Source: Bordetella genomosp. 5
GTDB lineage: Bacteria > Pseudomonadota > Gammaproteobacteria > Burkholderiales > Burkholderiaceae_B
Assembly (NCBI RefSeq): GCF_002261475.1
Contig: NZ_NEVN01000013.1
Location: 1-64,000, forward strand
DNA: 64,000 nucleotides
Reading direction: 5' to 3'
Position 1 is the stretch's first letter. Each line of letters opens with the position of its first letter. The notes under the pieces were generated by a model. It did no database searches and was not told the DNA's origin. It worked only from the letters and a program-made list of their open reading frames with translations. Position numbers and translations under genes: made by a program. Below, piece by piece: positions 36,501-44,901 of this stretch.

Positions 36501-38474
36501 GCCCTCATCAACCCGAATACCCGAACCTGCCCGGTGTTCCGCAGCGAGCGCGACGCAGAGCTGACCAAGAAGTTTTACCGCTCTGCGCCCGTGCTAATCA
36601 ACGAGGAGGTAATTGGTGACGATGGAGAGGTGCAGCAGCCCGACGTGAACCCGTGGGGCATCCGCTTCCGGACGATGTTCCATATGTCTGGCGACAGTGG
36701 CCTGTTCGCTGATAGGCCCGCTGCCTCTAGCATGCCCGACCGCTTGCCGTTGTACGAGGCGAAGATGATTCACCAGTTCGACCACCGGTGGGCGACCTAT
36801 GTAGAGGCTGCCAACGGAGTGGCGGGTGAAGTGGAAACTGACGACGTGAGCGGCGAGCAGAAGGCAGACCCCACCTTCACCGTGCGCCCGCGGTACTGGG
36901 TGGACGAGCGTGAGGTGTTGGCGCGTATCGCCCGCGTGCCAACCCGCGTTGCGCGAGCTTGGCTGGCACTGCACGCCGCGCGAGAGGCAGGGAATGCGAG
37001 CGCTCAGGATTCCGCGTTAGGCGACTTGTTGCTGGCATTGGCGCAATGGGTGGCTGGCGAGTTGTTCCATCGTGCGTCAGGTGCTGCACCCGCGCCCGAC
37101 GGGTGGACGCCGAGCCAGGCCCAGCCACACATCGCACCTACGGAGGCGCAACTCAAGACTCAATTCGCGCGCCTGAACGAAGTGCTACGCGGCGAGGGTT
37201 TGACGACCAAGAAGGCCTTAGCTGAGTTCCCCAAGTGGGCTACGCAAAACCAAGATGCCCGCTTGGCAGACGACGAACTGACGACCTTGGCAGAGGTGCT
37301 ACGAGCTGCATCACTGGCGGATACTTTGCGGACGCTGCTCGACGTCTGGATGGACCAGCGCAGTCCACGGTGGTTGATGGGCTTTCGGAACATCGCCCGA
37401 AGCACCGACGAGCGCAGTTATATCGCTTCGGTCATGCCGCGTGTGGCTGTGGGGCACTCAATGCCGCTAGTTGCGAGTGACCAGTCACCAGGTCTCTGCG
37501 CCTGTCTTCTTGGGCTACTCGGCTCGTTGAGCTTTGACTATGTCGTTCGTCAGAAGCTTGGTGGGACGAATATGACCTTCGGATACGTCAAGCAGTTTCC
37601 TGTCCCTCCGCCAGACCGCTTTTCTGACGCAGACTTCGCCTTCATCGTCCCCCGCGTCCTCGAACTCACCTACACCGCGAACGACCTGGAGGCTTGGGGC
37701 CAGGACCTCGCCACCTATGACCCGCGCCCAGCCGCAGAGCAGGGTCAGCCCTTCGCCTGGAACACCGAGCGTCGCGCCCAACTGCGCGCCGAACTCGATG
37801 CCTACTACGCCCGCCTCTATGGCCTCACCCGCGACGAACTGCGCTACATCCTCGACCCCAAAGACGTGATGGGCGCTGACTACCCCAGCGAGACCTTCCG
37901 GGTGCTGAAGGACGGCGAAATTCGGGCCTACGGTGAATACCGGACGCGGAGGCTGGTGCTGGAGGCGTGGGACGAGCAGGCCAGCGTGTCATCCGCGCCG
38001 CGGCCGGTGCCAATGTCGTACTCCGAGCTCGGGATGATTCGCAATGCCGAAGAAGGCCGCGTGGCTGGCTTGGTGATAGCACTGGTCGTCGAGCGGACGG
38101 GGGGCAGTTCGCTGGCGGACATCCAGTCAGCGGTGGCTACTTTGGCCGCGGCAGCGAACTATCTGGCAACTGTCGACGGTGCACGCCTCAAGGCCCTGCA
38201 AGGTTCACTCGGAATTGCAGACGTGGCGCTACTCCTGAGCCGCATCCTGCCCATCGTGCAGCGCCTAGTTGGCGTTGATGTGCTCGTGCGTTCAACCCGG
38301 GGTGGCGAGGTCTTCTATGCGCGCGGCGCCGGTGCGCCACCTAGCGATGTTATCCAACTACCAGAGCATCCCGAAACTGCCCGGCTTCTGTGGCTGGCAG
38401 AGAGCCGGCGCATGGCATCAGAAGCCGAGAGAAGCGCGACCGTGCCCGCAAGCTCTAAGGCCACTGGCACATAG
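33501..38474 (+). CDS. Large N6-adenine DNA methyltransferase (Eco57I/DrmMI-like)
   Basis: 1657 aa. SAM-binding motif DPACGSG at 530-536 and catalytic NPPW at 793-796 define a gamma-type N6-adenine methylase. About 480 residues precede the methylase core and about 800 follow, the latter probably carrying target recognition. Start at 33501 with AGGGGAG upstream, 4 nt after drmD. In DISARM the partner methylase marks host DNA as self. PglX/BrxX of BREX is a relative, but brxC and pglZ are absent. No nuclease motif typical of type IIG enzymes was seen at the N-terminus. Confidence 0.85.
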   Translation: MAKKPLHQLAYRAIRIEGGLLPAEELTRLTLLADPKASEQTEPQYRIAKGLKLRDEIARDFKIALTLWHDFQSLRQRKDVQAHDVTVREWLLPLLRDVLHFHDAARCQAIQHAGHHYAVGHAGNGGRVPLVFAGFDQPLDSAAERFGETDPDTGKTRRRSPFMLAQETLNASDASLWAIVSNGLTLRILRDNASLTRPAYIEVDLEALFTEELLPDFSAFWLLAHASRFGAAETPPTDCPWERWRAAGQQAGVTVRGKLRYQVAEALRALGTGFLSHPANGTLRAALQSMQDGYDRQAFFEELLRLVYRLIFLATVEDRRDRGTGERLVFAPDASDEAKDRYLSGYSLTWLRERAVRRSQHDRHADLWQALSITFGSLSTGEPALGLPALGGLFDAEQCLYLDSAQLNNRHLLAAVFQLGWFRADGGLSRVNYRDMGPEELGSVYESLLELVPDLQGLASHATARLAFVGDDERDASTKGNTRKLTGSYYTPDSLVQELVKSALEPVIAQTVKANPEQPVQALLALTVCDPACGSGHFLLSAARRLADEVALHRAAAEREGGAPTPSDYRHALRDVVGRCIFGVDKNPMAIQLAKTALWLEAYSPDRPLSFVDHHLRVGDALLGVLDPKVLEDGIPDEAYTALSGDDKAMASALKKQNKADLKSWRAIAGGDLLTKAGLATRAVSVDTLDDDTPAHLAAKRQAWTTAQTEAQRSSFARLADTYVAAFLAPKLAGAGDTVPLSGYLWGVLSGQAPKTEVENVAQALCRQHSVFHWWLAFPQVAARGGFSVMLGNPPWERIKLQEEEFFATRSPLVAMAKNKAERAQRIEWLREGVLLHRVNPDLERAEGLTPPNRAEMALYASFIAARRGAEAASLFAHDSRRYPLTGVGDVNTYAMFSELFLQGTAPSGRAGFIVPTGIATDDSTKAYFERLAVGGFLRSLLCLENEEFVFPSVHHSFRFALLTLGGQPSGGPASLVFFARQPEQIHDTRRRFQLTSDEFALINPNTRTCPVFRSERDAELTKKFYRSAPVLINEEVIGDDGEVQQPDVNPWGIRFRTMFHMSGDSGLFADRPAASSMPDRLPLYEAKMIHQFDHRWATYVEAANGVAGEVETDDVSGEQKADPTFTVRPRYWVDEREVLARIARVPTRVARAWLALHAAREAGNASAQDSALGDLLLALAQWVAGELFHRASGAAPAPDGWTPSQAQPHIAPTEAQLKTQFARLNEVLRGEGLTTKKALAEFPKWATQNQDARLADDELTTLAEVLRAASLADTLRTLLDVWMDQRSPRWLMGFRNIARSTDERSYIASVMPRVAVGHSMPLVASDQSPGLCACLLGLLGSLSFDYVVRQKLGGTNMTFGYVKQFPVPPPDRFSDADFAFIVPRVLELTYTANDLEAWGQDLATYDPRPAAEQGQPFAWNTERRAQLRAELDAYYARLYGLTRDELRYILDPKDVMGADYPSETFRVLKDGEIRAYGEYRTRRLVLEAWDEQASVSSAPRPVPMSYSELGMIRNAEEGRVAGLVIALVVERTGGSSLADIQSAVATLAAAANYLATVDGARLKALQGSLGIADVALLLSRILPIVQRLVGVDVLVRSTRGGEVFYARGAGAPPSDVIQLPEHPETARLLWLAESRRMASEAERSATVPASSKATGT

Positions 38475-38488
38475 TAAGAGAGGACGCT

Positions 38489-40480
38489 ATGTCAACTTGG
38501 CTCAAGGCAATTAAGCCGGTCCGCACGCAGCCCAGGCTGTGGGTTGAAACCGTTTGGTTCGTCGAGTCCCGTGAGCCGTTGGCCGTCACGCGTACCATCG
38601 ACCTGCATCCCGGGCTGAACATCGTCTGGGCCAAGGAGTCCGCTTCGAATGATGCCTCTGGCCTGGCCAGCGCAGGCCACGGCGTGGGCAAGACGTCGCT
38701 TTGCCTGTTGCTGAGGTACGTGCTGGGTGACGATGCACCGACCATCGCCACGTTGCGGAGCAAGGCGGCAGGCAGCTTTCCCAAGGGCGGCGTGGCGGCG
38801 AAGGTCCATGTGGATGGTGCCTTCTGGCTCGTCTTCCGGCCGTATGGTTCGCACAGCCGCTCCATGGCCGCTCAGTGTGACGCACTGGACCAGTTGCTCG
38901 ATGGCACCGCGCCGAACGACTTCGACGGTTATGGTCGCGCACTGGAGCAGTTCTCGATAGGCCAGCTTGCCGCCCCCACCTTGCCCGGCACGAATCAGGC
39001 GCTCGAGTGGCGTCACCTGCTGGCTTGGTGCATTCGGGAGCAGCGAACCCGCTTCGACGGCTTCTACCACTGGCGCGAGGGCGAAGGCCTGGGCTTCAAG
39101 CGCTCACGGCGGGACCCGCCGCTGCTGGTCGGCTCCGTGCTGGGTTTGGTAGACCAGGAACTGGACCGCCTGCTGCGTGACATCGAGGCCAAGCAGAAGC
39201 AGGTTGACCAGTGCAAGGAGCGCATCCCCGAGCTCGAGAGAGCACCAGCCTTTGCTCTGGCCCATGCTGACCGCCAACTGCGCCAGAAGGTGCGGGCTGA
39301 AGAGGACGAGCCCGTCTTCGCGACCACCGTCGGCGAATCAGTCGAGTCTCGTGTTCAGGCGGCGCTGCAGAAAGCCGAATTGGACGAGCGCAGATGGGAG
39401 ATGGAAGTGGTGCAGGCGGAGGAGGCGCTCGCAATGGAGCAGGTCCGCCTATATGAGCTGACGAAGGCCCGCGACCGAGCAGAGCTTGACGCCGGAATCG
39501 CCAAGTCCCTCGTGAGCGCAAACCAGGCCGACTTTGCGCGGCTGACCAAGCTGCGGGAGCAACTGGAAGGGCTGGACGGCAGTCGGTGCGAACATGGGGA
39601 TGTGGAGTTCAGCGCATGTCATCACATTCAAGAGCGCAAGTGCGCGGTCAATATGACGTGGTTCCAAGACGGTCGGCAGGTCAAGGCAAATGCGGCTGAA
39701 CTCGCCAAGCGCCACGAAGCTCGGAAGCGCGAGTTCGACAGTGCGATGCAGGAGGTCGCCGACCACGCGAAACGCATCTCCGGGAGGAAGACCGAGCTTG
39801 GACAACTACGTGTTCGTATCGCCACCAGCGAGAGCGCTCGGACGCTCTTGAAGCAGTCCTGGGATGAGCTTCAGGCGAAGCACGCCCGACGGAACCAAGG
39901 CGGTGACACAGCCGAGCTGGTTGCGGCTCGGAAGCAGCTTCAGGAGTTCGAAGCAGCGCTGGGCTCTCTGCGGGCGGCAGAGGTCAGCCGACGGTCTCAG
40001 CAGTCGTCGAGAGTCGACGCCATTAAGGCCCTGACGGCCACCGTATCAGCCAGGCTCCTCGGCGCGGCAGGATATGCGCGGTTCATTCCGGGGCATGAGG
40101 TTCGACCCTTCGAAGTAGCGCGCGGCGGTGAGGCCTACCAAGTACTGGAAGTACTGCTCGGCGACATCGTCTGCCTGCTCGACTCCGCCGTGTCCAAGGC
40201 CAGCAAACACCCGGGCTTTCTCGTCCATGACTGCCCGAGAGAGGCGGACATGAGCGAGCTCCTGTACCGCGAATTCTTCCTCGCAGCCGCCGAGGCGGCG
40301 GAGCAGCTCAGCGAGAGTGGCATGGCGCCGTTCCAGTTCATCGTCACCACAACCTCGGCGCCGCCGAAAAAACTTGGTGGAGCGCCGCACGTCGTCCTGG
40401 AGTTGGCGCCGGGGGCGGATGAGGCGCTGCTGTTCAAGCGGCAGTTGGCGCCTGAGCTGACGGGGTTTGATTTGGTTTGA
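38489..40480 (+). CDS. SMC/Rad50-like ATPase with Cys/His cluster
   Basis: 663 aa, 14 nt after the methylase, ribosome site GAGAGG. An N-terminal ABC half has Walker A GHGVGKTS (Lys68). A central coiled coil (about 220-500) is interrupted by Cys367-x9-Cys377-His-His-x5-Cys385, possibly metal binding. The C-terminal half has FLVHDCPRE (Asp581) in the Walker B position. The layout resembles RecF/Rad50-type and DUF2326-like ATPases. It may sense or tether DNA ends for the other subunits. I do not recognise the exact family. Confidence 0.75.
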   Translation: MSTWLKAIKPVRTQPRLWVETVWFVESREPLAVTRTIDLHPGLNIVWAKESASNDASGLASAGHGVGKTSLCLLLRYVLGDDAPTIATLRSKAAGSFPKGGVAAKVHVDGAFWLVFRPYGSHSRSMAAQCDALDQLLDGTAPNDFDGYGRALEQFSIGQLAAPTLPGTNQALEWRHLLAWCIREQRTRFDGFYHWREGEGLGFKRSRRDPPLLVGSVLGLVDQELDRLLRDIEAKQKQVDQCKERIPELERAPAFALAHADRQLRQKVRAEEDEPVFATTVGESVESRVQAALQKAELDERRWEMEVVQAEEALAMEQVRLYELTKARDRAELDAGIAKSLVSANQADFARLTKLREQLEGLDGSRCEHGDVEFSACHHIQERKCAVNMTWFQDGRQVKANAAELAKRHEARKREFDSAMQEVADHAKRISGRKTELGQLRVRIATSESARTLLKQSWDELQAKHARRNQGGDTAELVAARKQLQEFEAALGSLRAAEVSRRSQQSSRVDAIKALTATVSARLLGAAGYARFIPGHEVRPFEVARGGEAYQVLEVLLGDIVCLLDSAVSKASKHPGFLVHDCPREADMSELLYREFFLAAAEAAEQLSESGMAPFQFIVTTTSAPPKKLGGAPHVVLELAPGADEALLFKRQLAPELTGFDLV

Positions 40481-40539
40481 TGTCCCGTGCCGACGGGGAC
40501 TCGGCACAGGGAGCGCAACAAGAACGAAGGGAGAGCTGA

Positions 40540-43500
40540 GTGTCTGTGGTCAAAGAAGAGTATCAAGACCTCCCGCCGAAGGGCGAGAAGCTATGCGATG
40601 TCGTCGTGCTAGCCCAGGCATGGAAGAAGTCGCACACCTACATCCGTCGGCACAACTGGTATGCCGACGTCCTTGAACTGGACGCCTCGACCATCGACCT
40701 GGAGCACCATCTGCTTCGCTGGGCAGACGAGGTCGGCCAAGCCGAGTTTCGGCCGAAGGATTTGCTGTTGGTTCCCGCGCCCAAGAACGCGCGTTGGTGG
40801 TTTCGCCCAGCCCCAACCATCACATCTCTCGACCAATTGTTGGACCTTGACTTGAACGACCTTGGCGCCGAGCCGAAGTTCGAGGACTGGACGCCCAGAG
40901 AGCAAGGCCCGTCAGACTCATCGGATGGGCAGCCAGGACCCGCGCAACACCGATTGAGGCTGCGGCCGCTTGCTCACCTGTCGATTCGTGACCAGAGCCT
41001 GGCGACGACGGTAATGATGTGTCTGGCGGAGACCGTGGAATCCGCACAAGGCGATACGACGGGCACCGATGTCGCGGCGATGCGGGCGGCCGGAGTGGTG
41101 AGCTACGGCAACCGCCTGCATTGCACATGGGTCACCAATGCCGGTGCTAGGCCTCGAGCCCAGTTTTCGTGGGGCAATAGTCGGACCTATCGCCAGTACT
41201 TCCAGGACTACCGAACCTTCCTTGCCCGACCTCGTCGAGTGTGTGCGGAACTCACATCTCAGTTGCCGGCGCGGCGGGAGCTGTTTGTGGTTTCGTTGGA
41301 TATCAAGTCGTTCTTTGACCATGTCGACCGCGATGCTTTGCTCGAGGAACTGAAGGGCCTGGAGCTTGAGCACAGGACGGTGCACGGCCTCCCTGACTCT
41401 GCGGTGGCGGACGCGGCATTCTGGGAGCGAGCAGCCCGAATCTTCTCGTGGCAATGGCGCGCTGAAGACCAACAGGAGGCGGGACTGATTCGTGGAGCAG
41501 AGCATCAAACGCTTGAACTGGGACTGCCCCAAGGGCTAGTCGCATCGGGATTTCTCGCGAACGCCTATCTCGTTCGATTCGACCGCGACATGCAGAAGTC
41601 TGCAGCTGAGGGAGCCACGATTGGCGACGACGTCAAGCTGCTGGACTACTGCCGCTATGTCGACGATATGCGCGTCGTCGTTGAGACTGGGAGCGGGCCT
41701 AGCGGACTTGGTCAAGCTGCGGTGCTGGAGTATGTCAAGCGACATGTGACTTCGGCACTGAAAGCACACTGCGACCGCATGGGCGCTCGGACCGCACTTG
41801 AGCTGTCGTTGGAAAAGTGCGTTGCTACTTCATACCGGGCGATTTCGGCGCAAAGCCACGTATCGGCACTGATGGAGATGCTCAACGCAGAGTTGAGCGG
41901 GACCTTCGACTTGGAATCGTTGGCGCAGGCTGCAGGCGGCCTGGACGGGCTTCTGTGGACTTCCGAGCAGATTGACAGCGTCGACGACCCTAAACCCTCT
42001 CGACTGGCACTGGCGACGGTTGCCGTACCTAACACTGACGTGCGAGACGATACCGTGAAGCGGTTCGTCGCGACGCGCATTGCCCAGCTGATGCGGCACC
42101 GGCTGGCGATGACGGACCTTGAAAGCACGGCGGGCTCATCCGAAACAGTCGGCGACCAAGTGACACAGGGCGTGGTCCTGTCGCATGAGTTCGAGTCCAC
42201 AGCACGCAAGCTCATCAAGTGCTGGGCCGAAAACCCCGCACTGGTCTTGCTGCTGCGCTGCGGACTGGACCTGTTTCCTCATCCCCGCCTGCTGGGTCCG
42301 GTGACTGAGGCGCTCGATATCAAGCTGTTCGACCTAGCGGCTGACCTTGACGCGGCAAAGCTCAGGCAGGTGCGCGTGGCAGAGTACGTCCTGGCTGACC
42401 TGTTGCGGGCTGGTGCCGTGGAGACCGGCTTCCGTGACCCCAACGAGTATCCGGAAGGCGTGGACATCCAGGGCTACCGCGAGGAGCTTGGGGGAATCGC
42501 GCGGCGCGTCCTGACCGAACGAACCGCGTCGCCCTGGTACCTTCGCCAGCAGGCCCGTCTGTATCTGGCTTCCATCGGCGATGCGTCCCTCGCTGCAACG
42601 GTCGAACCTGCCCCCGAGGTACAGATGTACGCAGCGTTGCAGCGCGTGGCACTGTTCGAACCGGCTCAGGGGGCTGAGCTTAGAAGCTCCATACCTTTGG
42701 CCATCGTGGCGCAGCAACTGCAGCCCAATGCCCGGCGTTTCGGTGTGTGGTTGTCGGATGGACTCAGGCGCACCGACGACCAAGCTGTCCGGGAGACAGT
42801 TGTGCGCACCATGGCGTTGAGTCGCCCAGACTTGCTCATGGCGGCACTGAATGGGCGCCGCGCATCAAACTGGCGGCAGTTCGTTCCGGCTGCGCTGGTC
42901 CAAGTCAACAAGCGGTCGAGCAGTTCGCGGAGGCACTCGACCAAGCTGAAACGCGCTCAATCGCTTCTGCAAGTCATCAGTGAGTCGAACAATCTCTTCG
43001 ACCAGGAGAACGCTCTTCTCATGCTCGCGGACGCGTTGCTGCGTCATCCCGGAGCCGAAGAACAATTGGCAGCCGGTCGCAGCGCCTCTGACATCCTGCT
43101 TCGTTGCGAGGACTGGTCACGGCTTCCGGAGTTGCCTGAGCAGCCAGGCTTCCTGCGAGTGGAGTCGATTGAGGCAGGTGATGTGGCAGACCCGTTGTAT
43201 GCCAGCCCACCTTGGGTTGCGCCCGAGAAGGCCTGGCTCTACGGGCTGGGCCGCATCCTGCGCTCGGCCCTGACGGGGGAGTTTGACTTCACGAGCCGTC
43301 GCTACCTTGTGACTGAGGAGGTAGGTCGTTACAGTGGTTTGCGCAGCACTTGGTTCAAACGTCGCTTTGGCCTCTTGAACTCGGGCCGAGGTATCCTGGA
43401 TGAGCCTGCGCCGTTGTCGCCGTGGCTTTCCAGCCTCTTGTCGACGCTCCTTCAATGGCCTGGAGTTGAGTTCCGGACAAGTGCTGCTTCGGCCGCCGGC

Positions 43501-44514
43501 AATGTCAGAACCGCTGCCGAGCTACTCGCTCTTGTTCAAGAGCGCATCCTGGTGCAGCGCAGCTTGTACGGTCGTCGAAGCAAGACGCCAATGTACGTGG
43601 TACCAGTCGATGACCATGAGCCCTTGCAAGACCGACCTCTGCGCGTCGCCATCGTGCAGCCAATGCGACCCCAGAGAAGTGAATTCAACGACAAGGACCC
43701 TACGCACTGGACGCCGGGGACTCTGGCTGAGCACCGACGCCACTTGGCAGAGGTGTGCCGCCTGACTTACCAGCAGCTCAAGACCTGGGCGTCGGCGAGC
43801 CCTGCAACGGCATCCGACAAGACCAATGCCCCGTTGGTCGACATAATCCTCTTCCCCGAGCTGTCCGTCCATCCCGAGCACGTGTTCCTTCTGCGACGGC
43901 TTTCAGACAAGGCAGGAGCCAACATCTTTACTGGCTTGACGTTCCTTCATTCGCATAAGGCGGGTGGCGTCGTCAACCAAGGCCTATGGCTCATTCGAAC
44001 CGAATCTCCAGACCATGGGCGGGCGTTCCAGTACGTTTGGCAGGGCAAGCATCATCCGATGAAGCTTGAGGTGAAGATGGGGGTGAAGGGGCACCGGCCA
44101 CATGTGACTTTGGTCGAGCTGCCAATTGGCGCCAAATCGCGGACACGTGTGGCTGCAGCCATTTGCTACGACGCCACAGACTTGGACCTCGTAGCGGACC
44201 TTCGCGACAAGTCAGACGTGTTCTTGGTCGCCGCACTGAATCAGGATGTTCAAACCTTCGACAACATGGTGGCAGCGTTGCACTTCCACATGTACCAGCC
44301 GGTGGTTCTCGCCAACTCAGGCGAGTTTGGTGGTTCAACAGCTCAAGTGCCTCTGCCGAAGCACGAGCGTCTTATCGCGCACGTGCATGGAAGTCAGCAG
44401 GTCGCTGTGAGTGTTTTTGAAGTTGACCCGTCGCTCTTCAAGACCACATCAGCAGCAAAGAACCCAAAGGTTCTGAAGGCACCTCCGGCGGGATACGGCG
44501 GACGCCCGCTGTGA
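40540..44514 (+). CDS. Reverse transcriptase-nitrilase fusion (DRT type 1/UG1-like)
   Basis: 1324 aa, GTG start with AAGGGAG 7 nt upstream, 59 nt after the ATPase gene. The RT core is at about 200-470: motif A VSLDIKSFFD (Asp254), motif B LGLPQGLVASGF and motif C YVDD at 373-376 (Asp375, Asp376). A long alpha-helical middle (about 480-1040) is followed by a nitrilase/CN-hydrolase domain (about 1050-1300) with Glu1107 (LFPELSV), probable Lys1170 (GKHHP) and Cys1209 (AAICYDA), so all three catalytic residues are present. RTs of the UG1 class with a C-terminal nitrilase are known antiphage proteins (DRT type 1). Confidence 0.9.
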   Translation: MSVVKEEYQDLPPKGEKLCDVVVLAQAWKKSHTYIRRHNWYADVLELDASTIDLEHHLLRWADEVGQAEFRPKDLLLVPAPKNARWWFRPAPTITSLDQLLDLDLNDLGAEPKFEDWTPREQGPSDSSDGQPGPAQHRLRLRPLAHLSIRDQSLATTVMMCLAETVESAQGDTTGTDVAAMRAAGVVSYGNRLHCTWVTNAGARPRAQFSWGNSRTYRQYFQDYRTFLARPRRVCAELTSQLPARRELFVVSLDIKSFFDHVDRDALLEELKGLELEHRTVHGLPDSAVADAAFWERAARIFSWQWRAEDQQEAGLIRGAEHQTLELGLPQGLVASGFLANAYLVRFDRDMQKSAAEGATIGDDVKLLDYCRYVDDMRVVVETGSGPSGLGQAAVLEYVKRHVTSALKAHCDRMGARTALELSLEKCVATSYRAISAQSHVSALMEMLNAELSGTFDLESLAQAAGGLDGLLWTSEQIDSVDDPKPSRLALATVAVPNTDVRDDTVKRFVATRIAQLMRHRLAMTDLESTAGSSETVGDQVTQGVVLSHEFESTARKLIKCWAENPALVLLLRCGLDLFPHPRLLGPVTEALDIKLFDLAADLDAAKLRQVRVAEYVLADLLRAGAVETGFRDPNEYPEGVDIQGYREELGGIARRVLTERTASPWYLRQQARLYLASIGDASLAATVEPAPEVQMYAALQRVALFEPAQGAELRSSIPLAIVAQQLQPNARRFGVWLSDGLRRTDDQAVRETVVRTMALSRPDLLMAALNGRRASNWRQFVPAALVQVNKRSSSSRRHSTKLKRAQSLLQVISESNNLFDQENALLMLADALLRHPGAEEQLAAGRSASDILLRCEDWSRLPELPEQPGFLRVESIEAGDVADPLYASPPWVAPEKAWLYGLGRILRSALTGEFDFTSRRYLVTEEVGRYSGLRSTWFKRRFGLLNSGRGILDEPAPLSPWLSSLLSTLLQWPGVEFRTSAASAAGNVRTAAELLALVQERILVQRSLYGRRSKTPMYVVPVDDHEPLQDRPLRVAIVQPMRPQRSEFNDKDPTHWTPGTLAEHRRHLAEVCRLTYQQLKTWASASPATASDKTNAPLVDIILFPELSVHPEHVFLLRRLSDKAGANIFTGLTFLHSHKAGGVVNQGLWLIRTESPDHGRAFQYVWQGKHHPMKLEVKMGVKGHRPHVTLVELPIGAKSRTRVAAAICYDATDLDLVADLRDKSDVFLVAALNQDVQTFDNMVAALHFHMYQPVVLANSGEFGGSTAQVPLPKHERLIAHVHGSQQVAVSVFEVDPSLFKTTSAAKNPKVLKAPPAGYGGRPL

Positions 44515-44517
44515 TTA

Positions 44518-44901
44518 ATGCCTGCGAAGCGCAGCAAAAGAGTTCATACCTTTATGACTAAAACCGTGTTCAAAGAAATGCACTACAGCCTTGATGACCT
44601 CATCGGCAATATCGGCCTTCCCAACATCCAGCGCCCCTTCGTCTGGGCCAACGCCAAAGTCCGTGACCTGTTCGACTCGATGTATCGGGGTAACCGGTCG
44701 GCTACTTCTTGTATTCCCGGAGAGTCCCGTGGTGGACCTCTTAGACCCACAGCCCAAGGCCAGAAGACGGCGCAGGAGCGGCATCACCTGTTCCCCAAGC
44801 AGTTCTTGAAGAAACAGAGCATGGAGAGGGTGAACGACATCAATCAGATTGCCAATTACGCGCTGGTGGAGTGTGAGAGGCTAGTTTGGACGCGGGCATG
44901 A
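44518..44901 (+). pseudogene. Internally deleted DUF262 (GmrSD-type) gene
   Basis: The 5' part encodes a DUF262 N-terminus (MHYSLDDLIGNIGLPNIQRP then FVWANAKVRDLFDSMYRG). At about 44690 a shifted frame continues as PVGYFLYS, also typical of DUF262. The 3' part, QERHHLFPKQFL..., then NQIANYALVE, matches the HNH-like end of DUF262/DUF1524 proteins. Most of the roughly 600-aa protein is therefore missing. GmrSD-like proteins are modification-dependent restriction enzymes. It starts 3 nt after the RT-nitrilase stop. Confidence 0.75.

Noticed and set aside
33501-38474. BREX system based on the PglX-like methylase
   Set aside because: No brxA, brxB, brxC, pglZ or brxL genes are found; helicase partners fit DISARM better.
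40481-40540. Retron non-coding RNA before the RT
   Set aside because: Only 59 nt are available with no obvious paired a1/a2 arms, and the RT belongs by its nitrilase domain to the UG1-like group, which lacks a retron ncRNA.
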